DNA from: Amazonocrinis nigriterrae CENA67
Lineage (GTDB): Bacteria; Cyanobacteriota; Cyanobacteriia; Cyanobacteriales; Nostocaceae
Length of the DNA stretch: 64,000 nt
NCBI RefSeq assembly: GCF_016056305.1
Contig: NZ_JAECZC010000014.1
Coordinates: forward strand, 1 to 64,000
Direction: 5' to 3'
In this document: piece by piece, positions 55,653 to 63,488 of the stretch
Position numbering within the stretch: position 1 is the stretch's first letter
Layout: every line of letters starts with the position of its first letter
Translations under genes and position numbers: made by a program
The notes under the pieces: model-generated
Seen by the model: the letters and a program-made list of their open reading frames with translations, nothing else
The model's database searches: none
What the model was told of the DNA's origin: nothing

Positions 55653-56066
55653 ATGACACATTCAATCAACGGTTTACCACTCAATTCTCCAGGGTAAACA
55701 GATCACGATCACACTCATTATCCTAACCACCACATAGATAGTGATTCCCTCAGTATTCTAGACCTTCCAGCTATTGATAATTATTATTTAATTTCACCCC
55801 AAGATGCCCCATTAAATGAACGTCCGGCGTTTTATACTTCCGGTGATCTATATACTCTTTTGGCAACATCTTAAGAGACTAATTTTACCTTCAATGCCTT
55901 CGATTTCTTTGTACCAAAAGGAGGTGGGCCAGCACCACATATTCATAATTACGAACACGAAGCATTTTATGTAGCACAAGGAACGGTCAATTTATTTTTA
56001 GGTAACGAAGCTGGAGTTAAAGGTAGCAACCAAGAATTTATCTTAGAGGGAATAATTGCAGCCTGA
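55653..56066 (+). pseudogene. Cupin-domain gene broken by two stops
   Basis: The frame from ATG 55653 to TGA 56064-56066 (138 codons) keeps clear cupin sequence without any frameshift: LPAIDNYYLISPQDAPLNER, FNAFDFFVPKGGGPAPHIHN then YEHEAFYVAQGTVNLFLG, where the H-x-H and E residues are metal ligands. It is interrupted by TAA at 55695-55697 (after NSPG) and another TAA after LLATS. A CAA-to-TAA change would explain each. The product would also end early compared with quercetinase-like cupins because the C-terminal half is missing. Confidence 0.75.
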
Positions 56067-56118
56067 TGTTTAAAAGTTGTCTGAGATTTTTCTTTCCCCA
56101 GAGTGACGGAAGAGCGTT

Positions 56119-56416
56119 ATATCATGTCCGGTTGATTAGAAGTCAATTGCGAGCGTTCGCTCTTTTGCGTTTCCCCAGGAGAGCGAAGCAATCCCAGAGT
56201 CCTTGCAATTGCTACTCTTCTCCTTCAAAAAAGAAGACCACGAACGAGAATGCCTACCCTGCGGGAAAGGCTACTCTTCTTGTGAAGAAGACGCTCTTAC
56301 TAGCTTACTTCTCCGAAGGGGTACGAGAACGCCAACGGCGAACACCCAACGGCGAACGCTCCACTTTGTTGCGCTCGCTGCGGACATATCATAAGTAATA
56401 AGCGCGGACATGATAT
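56119..56416. repeat. Inverted-repeat element, copy C (298 bp)
   Basis: Left end atatcatgtccg (56119-56130) and right end cggacatgatat (56405-56416) are exact inverted repeats of 12 bp. The right end also has ataagt positioned as in copies A and B. The interior differs from A/B, holding different gaagcga- and ggcgaac-type repeats, so it belongs to the same end-family with another interior. A 110-codon frame inside it is not a gene. Confidence 0.6.
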
Positions 56417-56461
56417 TAAGAGTTCCCTCTTCCCTGTTCCCTGCTATATCAGCATTATAGG

Positions 56462-56626
56462 CAGTTCAAGAAAGGGAAGCTGATCAGCATTGCTCCAAAA
56501 AAGACTTTTAAACGCTGGCTGAAGGGTGATAGCAACGGGAAAAAATCTGGTCGCCCCAGGTTTGAGAACAAAGCACGTTATCGTTCTTTGGGATTTCCTA
56601 CCCCCATAAAGCCTGAAAATATCTAA
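56462..56626 (+). pseudogene. TnpB (IS200/IS605) fragment
   Basis: About 54 codons read KGKLISIAPKKTFKRWLKGD, SNGKKSGRPRFENKARYRSL, GFPTPIKPENI and a stop. This matches the internal region of cyanobacterial OrfB/TnpB proteins (a GRPRFK-type motif followed by RYRSL). The RuvC catalytic region and zinc finger are missing, so it is a dead scrap. Any associated reRNA or element ends were not found. Confidence 0.55.
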
Positions 56627-56966
56627 GGAAAGTTCGTAGAGTTACCTAAAATGGGATAGTAAAGATGATTTGAGGCGAGCTTCCTTGACCAAAACAGGAC
56701 AATTGAGCTTGACACTGCTGATGCTGTTCGGCTGGGGTTTTGGCGGGTTTATCTTGCAGTTGCTGCAATTGGGCTTGAGAGAGTTCTTCAACAAAGGCGA
56801 TCGCTACACCCGCTACACTAGATTGCAGTCCCTGATTGATTGGGTTAAGGTTCAGCCATCATAATCACAAATTAAAATTTTTCAACTAGCCAAATTGGGA
56901 AAATTTCTTGAGCTATTTGATTTATACTTTTAGATTCGTCTAATTATGGAGAAGTGTTAAAGTTGT

Positions 56967-57917
56967 ATGTCCAGCCTGAGTTCTGACATGGTACGCGTGT
57001 ATTTGCAAGAAATTGGTCAGTTTCCATTATTAACATCAGACCAAGAAATAACTTATGGCAGGCAAGTACAACAAATGATTGCCATTGAGCAGCAAAAACA
57101 GCAGCTTAGTCAACAATTGCATCGGGAACCAAGCCTAGCAGAATTAGCTAATTTTGTAAACAAAAGCGAAACTGAAGTCACTCAAATACTAAAGCTTGGT
57201 CAAGGAGCCAAGCAAAAGATGGTAACGGCAAACCTGCGGCTAGTGGTTTCGATCGCTAAAAAATATCAGCGTCGCAATCTCGAGTTCTTGGATTTGGTTC
57301 AAGAAGGGGCAATAGGTTTACAAAGGGGTATAGAAAAGTTTGACCCCAACCGAGGTTATAAATTATCAACTTACGCATATTGGTGGATTAGTCAAGCAAT
57401 TACAAGAGCGATCGCAGAAAAATCCCGCACGGTGAGGCTACCGATTCATATCAACGAAAAACTCAATCAAATTAAGAAGGTGCAGCGAGAATTGTTTCAA
57501 GCACTCGGTCGCCGTGCTACTGTCGCAGAAATTGCCCAAAAATTGGACTTAGAGCCAAGCCAAATTCGAGAATATCTGAGTGCTGCTAGTGGGACAGTTT
57601 CTTTAGATTTAAAAGTGGGGGATAACCAAGACACAGAACTCAGCGAACTCCTCAGCGATGAGGGCGTCTCACCAAATGAACATATCACCCAAGAACTGCT
57701 ACGCCAAGACTTAAATAATTTATTAGCATCACTTAAACCCATGCAGCGTGAAGTATTAATTTTGCGCTTTGGACTCTTAGATAATCAAGAACGAAGTTTG
57801 GCTCAGATTGGGGAGAAACTAAATGTCAGTCGAGAACGAGTTCGCCAAATCCAGCAGCAAGCTATGAATATTCTGCGTCGTCAACAACCGGACATTGGAC
57901 AGTATCTATCTTCTTGA
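56967..57917 (+). CDS. RNA polymerase sigma factor, RpoD-like group 2
   Basis: A 316-aa sigma-70 family factor lacking the long region 1.1 of the housekeeping SigA, hence group 2. Region 1.2 starts DMVRVYLQEIGQFPLL; region 2 has NLRLVVSIAKKYQRRNLEFL, DLVQEGAIGL and the -10-recognition helix YKLSTYAYWWISQAITRAIA; region 3 RLPIHINEKLNQIKKVQREL; region 4.2 HTH LAQIGEKLNVSRERVRQIQQ. Group 2 sigmas in cyanobacteria respond to carbon, nitrogen, light or stress; which member this is (SigB, C, D or E type) cannot be fixed. Start TTG/ATG context is ordinary. It is transcribed alone. Confidence 0.92.
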   Translation: MSSLSSDMVRVYLQEIGQFPLLTSDQEITYGRQVQQMIAIEQQKQQLSQQLHREPSLAELANFVNKSETEVTQILKLGQGAKQKMVTANLRLVVSIAKKYQRRNLEFLDLVQEGAIGLQRGIEKFDPNRGYKLSTYAYWWISQAITRAIAEKSRTVRLPIHINEKLNQIKKVQRELFQALGRRATVAEIAQKLDLEPSQIREYLSAASGTVSLDLKVGDNQDTELSELLSDEGVSPNEHITQELLRQDLNNLLASLKPMQREVLILRFGLLDNQERSLAQIGEKLNVSRERVRQIQQQAMNILRRQQPDIGQYLSS

Positions 57918-58532
57918 TCAAAACTAGGTAAGATTTACGCCCTTGTGATAAATAGAACCTAGTTTGGGCAGGGTGTAGGATGTGGAGGATCCAGCCGCGT
58001 GGTGAGGTAGCACGGCTGGCTCTTTAGCATTCAGCACTTTGCTATATGTGGTTAATTTGTATTAATTTTAAGCTGTACTTTTATTTTGATTATCTAATTT
58101 TAGATAAACTTAAAAGATAATATTTTTAATTACATATTAATAGATATTAATCTAATTATTAATAATAAATTTAGCTTTAATTTTTAATTTTTAAATATAC
58201 TCTGTCCTATTTTCTGGATAACAAGAGTTACAAGTGTTATTTAAGACAATTGTCACTGTGCTATATAATTCAGTAACGTTAAAAAACTTCTTGCAAAATT
58301 AGTCATTTCGCTCTTTTCTCTACACGATGGACACTTTCCTCAAGCCAGGAAACCATGAGTGACTGCTTGATCATGGAAGTGCCCTTTTGTGCGTCTGAAG
58401 GGTGAGACAAAAAATATTTATGCAAGAGGTTAATGTATACAAATATTAAGTAGTACTCCTACGCAGCTTGCCGAAGCAAGAGTTATACTTTTAAAAAAAG
58501 AGCTTTTTTTAACCCCTATTTATAAAATTCTT
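57918..58532. other. Intergenic with hairpins
   Basis: A likely 3' hairpin of the sigma gene is described separately. From 58050 to 58330 the DNA is very AT-rich with no frame. Around 58331-58395 cactttcctcaagc and gcttgatcatggaagtg can pair imperfectly, which could be an RNA structure or repeat. No gene is seen. Confidence 0.4.
57991..58019 (+). terminator. Hairpin after the sigma-factor gene
   Basis: Stem ccagccg (57991-57997) with cggctgg (58013-58019), 15-nt loop, 74 bp past the stop and followed by ctcttta. The T-run is short, so termination is plausible but not certain. Confidence 0.4.
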
Positions 58533-58541
58533 GTGGAATCA

Positions 58542-59732
58542 ATGTCTCTAAATTTTCGGTTTGCTGTAGTCAGTGACTTACACATCGCGCTTCCTCACAC
58601 AATCTGGGATCATCCCAGTCGTTTTCATTTGGTGGAAGTTAGTATCCCAGCTTTTGAAAGTGTGATCGCGCATTTAGCACAACTAAATTTAGATTTTCTC
58701 TTACTTCCGGGAGATTTAACCCAGCATGGTGAACCAGAGAATCATATCTGGTTGCAAAAACGTTTAGCACAGCTACCTTTTCCAGTTTATGTTGTTCCTG
58801 GTAATCATGATGTTCCTGTACTGATGGCAGATAAACAATCCATTGCTTGTGCCGATTTTCCAAACTATTATCGCCAATTTGGCTATCACGATTCCAATGA
58901 ACTTTACTATACTCAACAGTTGCTGCCTGGAGTCAGGCTGATAGGTTTGAATTCTAACTTTTTTAATGAAGAAGGTCAGCAAGTAGGGCGTTTAGATGTC
59001 AAACAGCTAAATTGGTTAGAAGAAGTTTTAGCAGCTGCATCTGATGAATTAGTACTGGTAATGGTGCATCACAATGTTGTTGAGCATATACCACAGCAAT
59101 CGCGCCATCCGCTGGGAAATCGCTATATGTTGGAAAATGCGCCTCAACTTTTGCAGATATTACAACGCTACGGTGTGAGGTTAATTTTTACAGGGCATTT
59201 ACACGTTCAAGATGTTGCTTATGCAGGTGGAGTATACGATATTACCACAGGTTCTCTAGTCAGTTATCCTCATGCTTATCGTGTTCTAGAGTTTCAACAG
59301 GATAATTACGGCAGAGAATGGTTGCAAATTTTATCTCATCGCGTGTCATCAGTACCAGATTTTCCTGACTTGCAACAATTGTCACGGCAATGGATGGGCG
59401 ATCGCTCTTTCCCCTTTTTAGTCAAGCTATTAACTCAGCATCCTTTATACTTACCCTTAGCCCAGGCAGAAGAACTCGCTCCTAGTTTGCGTGATTTTTG
59501 GGCAACCATTGCCGATGGAGATGCGATGTTAGACTATCCCCACTTTCCCCAAAAAGTGCGCCGCTACTTTCAGACCTATGGTGCGATCGCCACTTGTGGA
59601 ACGCCGACATTTATAGATAACAATAGCACCCTGTTACTAAAGAGTGAGGAGTTAAAAGTTAGGAGTGAGGAGTTAAAAGTTAGGAGTGAGGAGTTAAAAG
59701 TTAGGAGTGAGGAGTTAAAAGTTAGAAGATAA
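58542..59732 (+). CDS. Calcineurin-like metallophosphoesterase with a repeat-encoded tail
   Basis: A cytoplasmic two-metal phosphoesterase of 396 aa, similar to CpdA/Icc-type cyclic-nucleotide phosphodiesterases. Metal-binding motifs in order: SDLH (near 9-12), GDLTQHG (near 57-63), GNHD (near 87-90), VMVHHN and FTGHLHV. The last 30 residues are not part of the family: they consist of RSEELKV units in tandem (LKSEELKVRSEELKVRSEEL and on), encoded by perfect 21-bp DNA repeats at about 59639-59730. A GTG three codons upstream is an alternative start. Substrate (cAMP or other phosphodiesters) is inferred. Confidence 0.85.
   Translation: MSLNFRFAVVSDLHIALPHTIWDHPSRFHLVEVSIPAFESVIAHLAQLNLDFLLLPGDLTQHGEPENHIWLQKRLAQLPFPVYVVPGNHDVPVLMADKQSIACADFPNYYRQFGYHDSNELYYTQQLLPGVRLIGLNSNFFNEEGQQVGRLDVKQLNWLEEVLAAASDELVLVMVHHNVVEHIPQQSRHPLGNRYMLENAPQLLQILQRYGVRLIFTGHLHVQDVAYAGGVYDITTGSLVSYPHAYRVLEFQQDNYGREWLQILSHRVSSVPDFPDLQQLSRQWMGDRSFPFLVKLLTQHPLYLPLAQAEELAPSLRDFWATIADGDAMLDYPHFPQKVRRYFQTYGAIATCGTPTFIDNNSTLLLKSEELKVRSEELKVRSEELKVRSEELKVRR
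59640..59730 (+). repeat. Intragenic 21-bp tandem repeat
   Basis: About four copies of agtgaggagttaaaagttagg, each three 7-mers of the kind normally found between genes in heterocystous cyanobacteria. They extend the open reading frame by four RSEELKV units. The same ccaactcataactcc-type heptamers continue outside the gene to about 59800. Confidence 0.85.
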
Positions 59733-59848
59733 TTATCAAAAGATAACTCCCAACTCATAACTCCCAACTCATAACTCCCAACTCAGCACTCAGCACTCAG
59801 CAACGCCAGATGCTTCAAGTCGGCGAAGCCGCCCAACGCACTGGCTCC

Positions 59849-61069
59849 TCAGCACTCAGCACTAATTTGTCGGCAAATGCCAAATACTGATGTGTAACCA
59901 TGTATGAATGTACTACCGCCCACAGGGCCTATTTCTCCTCCACAGAAAAATCCACCTATGGGGATATCTTGGATGTAGCGCCTAAATAGTTCAGAATCAA
60001 AATTGGGTTTGCCGTAAAGTCCTTCGCCACGGCCCACACAGGAAAACATTAAGGCTGCAACGGCAGAGTGTGGGGATAGTTGTTGATTTTGATACTGTTC
60101 TAGGAGTAATTTAAGGTCTTCGGCAGATGCTTGGGCATCTCTGAGGTGGAATTGCAGGCGTTGACCAGGACGGACGAGATCGCCAATGGCGATCGCGCCT
60201 CCGGCTGGATCTACTCCCAGGATGCTACGAATTAAGAAGTCCCCCTGTTGTAAAGACAACTTAAATTCATCCATTGCCATACCGATAAACAGCGAATGTT
60301 GTGCCAACATCCGTTCTTTTTCACTGAGACTGGAAATCAAATCCCTTAATACCACCAGCGGTACTTTTTCATCGAGTTCTAAGATGATATTGCGTTCAGC
60401 TTTTGTAACTTGCATTGGTTCGCCAATTGGTCGGCAACCTTGTGCCACAATTGTTTCTAGCACAATATTGCCACTCAAAGCCAAGCCTACCGTTCCTTCA
60501 CGATAGAGGCGATCGTTACAAAATAAAGCGACACGACCACCAAAACCCCCAGCGCTGGCTTGTCCTCCCACGATCACCGAGCCAGGATAGGCAAAATCTA
60601 GCCCCTGCAATAGATCGTTGATTCCCGAAGCAAAGGCACTAGACAGTAAAATGAACTGGGGTGTGGGTGACGATGGCACACCAGTCAGATTAATCCAAGC
60701 ATCTGGCGAACTATCCAAGTCAGGTAATTGTTCAGCAACAACATGAAAAGTTTGTAAATTCACACCTGGTAAATGCGCCAAAGTAAGACTGAGGGCTGCT
60801 TCTGCTTCCAGTTCTTGGGTTTGTCCTATAGCTGTGGTACCAATCACGCCACCACCACTACACCCAATCATGACTGGCACAGAAAGCTTTTGGGCCAACA
60901 AGGGTAAAAGCCTAGAATACTCACTCGCAAAAGCAGATGAAATAAATACCAGCCCTAGATCCGCAGGTGCTGTTAATGACGAGACAGCTCTTTCTACCAC
61001 ATCTGCTATGGCTGCTTCTAGAGAAGGACGGGTTGACAGGGCATTTGCCCACTGCATTTGGTCTGCCAT
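59849..61069 (-). CDS. FIST-domain sensory protein
   Basis: A 406-aa protein with FIST-N (about residues 28-220, DLGLVFISSAFASEYSRLLP, VPVMIGCSGGGVIG) and FIST-C (about 225-385, PIGEPMQVTKAERNIILELD, ending YIQDIPIGGFFCGGEIGPVG, GSTFIHGYTSV). FIST domains are predicted small-ligand, possibly amino-acid, sensors and are often fused to or next to kinases and chemoreceptors. Here it stands alone, between a convergent phosphoesterase and divergent CP12. No membrane segment or signal peptide, so it is cytoplasmic. Partner unknown. Confidence 0.9.
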   Translation of the reverse strand: MADQMQWANALSTRPSLEAAIADVVERAVSSLTAPADLGLVFISSAFASEYSRLLPLLAQKLSVPVMIGCSGGGVIGTTAIGQTQELEAEAALSLTLAHLPGVNLQTFHVVAEQLPDLDSSPDAWINLTGVPSSPTPQFILLSSAFASGINDLLQGLDFAYPGSVIVGGQASAGGFGGRVALFCNDRLYREGTVGLALSGNIVLETIVAQGCRPIGEPMQVTKAERNIILELDEKVPLVVLRDLISSLSEKERMLAQHSLFIGMAMDEFKLSLQQGDFLIRSILGVDPAGGAIAIGDLVRPGQRLQFHLRDAQASAEDLKLLLEQYQNQQLSPHSAVAALMFSCVGRGEGLYGKPNFDSELFRRYIQDIPIGGFFCGGEIGPVGGSTFIHGYTSVFGICRQISAEC

Positions 61070-61456
61070 GAGTTTTGGGCTTCTTTGTTTTTGGGCTAGT
61101 AGTTGTTGATTTTTTTATTCTCTTAAGAATCGCATCCTCACAATCAATTGACGCCAGCTTTTTCTATTTTCCCTTAGTGACTTGCTTTATGCTAAGCAGC
61201 TAGGGTTGTGATTTGTGACTACATGCACTAAATATAGTGTATTGTTACGCTTTCGCAGTACTGACTCTATCAAATCTTAAAAGATCAACAGCAATACACT
61301 ATAGACGCAGCTAATAGCTGTAATCGTGATCGATCATCAGGCTACAACAGCAAGTAAATCCGCTGATTAGGTAGAATGGTGATTGATAGAACAAAAAATA
61401 GCCATTTTTGCACCTTTTCTATACTGGTATTAACACCACACAAAGAGACTAAAGGT
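61070..61456. other. Divergent intergenic region upstream of cp12
   Basis: Should contain the cp12 and FIST promoters. It holds a perfect 12-bp inverted repeat, tatagtgtattg (61233-61244) and caatacactata (61292-61303), around a 47-bp centre, probably a small dispersed palindromic element. No other gene is seen. Confidence 0.5.
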
Positions 61457-61678
61457 ATGAGCGACATCCAAGAACAAATTCAAGCAGAAGTTGAACAAGC
61501 TCGCGCTGTCTGCGATATTTCTGGTAGCAATTCCGCTGAGTGTGCCGCGGCTTGGGATGCAGTTGAAGAACTGCAAGCTGAAGCCTCCCACCAGCGCCAA
61601 CAAAAGCCCAAAACTTCCTTAGAAAAGTACTGTGATGACAACCCAGAAGCAGTTGAGTGCCGAGTTTATGATGAGTAG
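61457..61678 (+). CDS. cp12: CP12, Calvin-cycle regulatory protein
   Basis: A 73-aa intrinsically flexible redox switch that, when oxidised, ties glyceraldehyde-3-phosphate dehydrogenase and phosphoribulokinase into an inactive complex in the dark. Both disulphide pairs are visible: N-terminal Cys 19 and Cys 29 (CDISGSNSAEC) and C-terminal YCDDNPEAVECRVYDE, the latter being the GAPDH-binding end. The AWDAVEELQAE core contacts PRK. ATG 61457 is preceded by aaagg; an upstream in-frame ATG would add 27 residues not found in CP12. Confidence 0.95.
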   Translation: MSDIQEQIQAEVEQARAVCDISGSNSAECAAAWDAVEELQAEASHQRQQKPKTSLEKYCDDNPEAVECRVYDE

Positions 61679-62216
61679 AAATTGAGTTGATCAATATTTC
61701 TTGTAATCTGATAAGCAAGCAACCAGAATCTGACTACTGATATCTTGTACCTTTACGCAACTCCTGTATCAAACCTCAATCCACACCCTTTTGATCATCT
61801 TTTTCCCTACTGACGGGAGTTAGGTGACAAAGTTATGCTTGGTAAGTTTAGGTTTTATCCTCTGAGGCTGGTTTGCCTTAAAAGGAACTCCTAGCTTTGA
61901 AAAATTTGAGGTTTGTTCAAGTGTACTAGCAGATAGCTTCGGAAGAGTTCCGCAACTCTCCCGGACGCTGTTAGAAATTTGTACAAGATATTTCAGTGTA
62001 AGTTCTGTAAGTTGCTTGTTTTTTTAATTGGGGGCTGGGTACTGGGTACTGGGTACTGGGTACTGGTGACTGGGTACTGGTGACTAGGGACTGGGTACTG
62101 GGTACTGGGGACTCAAAAAGAGATATATTTATAGATTCTTTCAATTCCCAATTCCCAATTCCCAATCCCCAATCCCCGATCCCTGATCCCTGATCCCTTT
62201 ACATTTGAAAAACACT
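61679..62216. other. Intergenic with heptamer repeats
   Basis: Contains a small palindrome near 61938-61958 (ggaagagttccgcaactctcc), about eight tgggtac-type heptamers (62034-62113), and ccaattcccaatcccc-type repeats (62145-62200) directly before the DUF3177 gene. No gene is seen. Confidence 0.55.
62034..62113. repeat. Tandem heptamer (gggtact/ggtgact) array
   Basis: Roughly ten degenerate copies of ctgggta-type heptamers in direct tandem. Short tandemly repeated repetitive DNA, not a CRISPR because units are contiguous without spacers. Confidence 0.8.
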
Positions 62217-62795
62217 ATGGAAGTTTGGTTTCGCCCTTACGTCTGGACTGATTACTGGCTGGCAGTATTATTCACAGTGGTAATTCCCTTGATTTTGCTA
62301 ATTTGGGCCTTTGTGCAGAAAGCAGAAGCAATACAACGACTGTTAATGATTTACTGGCGAGTAGCTAGTCTACTACTGATCACAATTTACTTAATGATTG
62401 CTAAGTATCCAATTAGCTTTATCACCGGGTTAATGGCGCTTGTCTTGATTCCCATTTCATTATGGTTTTGGGTCGATCTCAACGATGAAATCGAGTATCA
62501 GCCAAGTGGGTCTTTGAAATTGATTTTTAATTCTTGGCGCTGGGCAGCAACAGTTTACTGTATTTTGAGTGCGATCGCTTTTGCACCTTTTATAGGTTGT
62601 GCTTTGTCACAAACAGCGATCGCCACTCCTTATTGTCGCGTCTGGTTTGAAACCCCCTTGCTGTTTAAAGAAATTTTCCATCTCAAGGACTTAGGTTTTA
62701 TTGCCATACTCGCTTTAGTAATTTATGTGGCTTACTTAAGTTACTTTGTTTTGATTAGGCTGGGCAAGCAAGGACGCTCAGCTACCCAACGATAA
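62217..62795 (+). CDS. DUF3177 family membrane protein
   Basis: A 192-aa membrane protein with about five hydrophobic helices (for example WLAVLFTVVIPLILLIWAFV, LIYWRVAS and FITGLMALVLIPISLWFWVD). It fits the cyanobacterial DUF3177 family, of unknown function; the assignment is from memory of its pattern. Start ATG 62217 is preferred over a TTG four codons earlier. It is 26 bp upstream of the next small gene on the same strand. Confidence 0.65.
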   Translation: MEVWFRPYVWTDYWLAVLFTVVIPLILLIWAFVQKAEAIQRLLMIYWRVASLLLITIYLMIAKYPISFITGLMALVLIPISLWFWVDLNDEIEYQPSGSLKLIFNSWRWAATVYCILSAIAFAPFIGCALSQTAIATPYCRVWFETPLLFKEIFHLKDLGFIAILALVIYVAYLSYFVLIRLGKQGRSATQR

Positions 62796-62821
62796 CCAAC
62801 TAAATGGTAAAGTTCCCATAA

Positions 62822-63121
62822 ATGAACAATTCCATTGGCAAGCGCCTAGAACAATACACTAGCAAACGTCCGCAAGAAGTATTATTAGTGACAGTGACAA
62901 TAGGCGATGAGCAAGATAAAGTTGCTATTTTCAAAGGTTTTTCCAGTTCTTTAATGCGTCCAACTGCATTTGATCCCGAAGAACCAGTAATACCAGATGG
63001 AGCCACAATTGTCAGTATTGACCGCATCAAAAGTCCGTATAATCCTGAAGCACCTCGTTATATTGAAAGAGGAATTTCTTGGGAAGCTATGGAAGCTTTA
63101 TTGTTAGAAGTGGGCGTATAA
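62822..63121 (+). CDS. Conserved small protein of unknown function
   Basis: A 99-aa soluble protein with no recognised domain, 26 bp after the DUF3177 gene and so probably co-transcribed. It begins IGKRLEQYTSKRPQEVLLVT and contains FKGFSSSLMRPTAFDPEEPV, IPDGATIVSIDRIKSPYNPE. The strand-rich, acidic sequence, compact length and good codon usage suggest a real gene. The style resembles small conserved cyanobacterial/plastid proteins, but I cannot name a family. Confidence 0.65.
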   Translation: MNNSIGKRLEQYTSKRPQEVLLVTVTIGDEQDKVAIFKGFSSSLMRPTAFDPEEPVIPDGATIVSIDRIKSPYNPEAPRYIERGISWEAMEALLLEVGV

Positions 63122-63154
63122 AGTGAGGAGTTAGGAGTTGGAAGTTAGGAATTA

Positions 63155-63248
63155 ATACCAATTTTGTGTGACGTTGCGCTTTCTCCACGTAGGGGCAATT
63201 CATGTTACCCAAAGAAAGTAGCGTGTAGTTTTGTGGAATTCCTATGAG
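63155..63248. repeat. Dispersed repeat, opposite-orientation copy of 29979-30094
   Basis: Starts ataccaattttgtgtgacgt and continues through ctttctccacgtaggggcaa to gtgtagttttg. It matches the reverse complement of the repeat at 29979-30094, with a small insertion ttacccaaagaaag that also appears in the degenerate copy at 55550-55575. Confidence 0.55.
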
Positions 63249-63382
63249 CGTATCTTGAAAAAGCAATGGTTAAAACTTAAAAATATAGACTGAACAATGT
63301 AAAAATGCTGACATTCGTATTGTTTTAAACTCTTGTAACAGCCTTTTGGTAAAGCCTTTTCATCCCAAAATTCAGTATTACT

Positions 63383-63480
63383 TCCAACTCCTAACTCCTA
63401 ACTAACCCTAACTCCTAACTCCTAACTCCTAACTCCTAACTCCTAACTCCTAACTCCTAACTCCTAACTAACCCTAACTC
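63383..63480. repeat. Tandem heptamer (ctcctaa) array
   Basis: About a dozen ctcctaa units, interrupted twice by ctaaccctaa. Contiguous heptamers without spacers; the array lies directly before cbiD and probably varies in length between strains. Confidence 0.85.
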
Positions 63481-63488
63481 TTTCCCCA

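Larger units (their letters stand above)
55536..56966. other. Decayed region after the IS
   Basis: Holds no intact gene that I can support: a cupin pseudogene (55653-56066), repeat element C (56119-56416), a TnpB fragment (56462-56626), and 56627-56966, where a 64-codon + frame (56670-56864) and an opposite minus frame are both open and both unrecognised. The end carries the sigma-factor promoter region. Confidence 0.5.
63122..63488. other. Intergenic made of repeats
   Basis: Includes the dispersed repeat at 63155-63248 and the long (ctcctaa)n array at 63383-63480, which ends only about 10 bp before cbiD. About 130 bases between are AT-rich. No gene is seen. Confidence 0.6.

Noticed and set aside
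56066-56398. 110-codon + strand frame
   Set aside because: Lies inside repeat element C and is made of its repeat sequence.
56670-56864. 64-codon + frame with a hydrophobic stretch
   Set aside because: The opposite strand is equally open, neither matches anything, and it lies in a decayed region; kept only as a note in the region description.
59576-59767. Minus-strand frame of tandem LTFNSSL units
   Set aside because: Antisense reading of the 21-bp repeat in the phosphoesterase gene.
63383-63480. Possible CRISPR array
   Set aside because: Units are contiguous 7-mers with no unique spacers; the same holds for arrays at 62034 and 22171.
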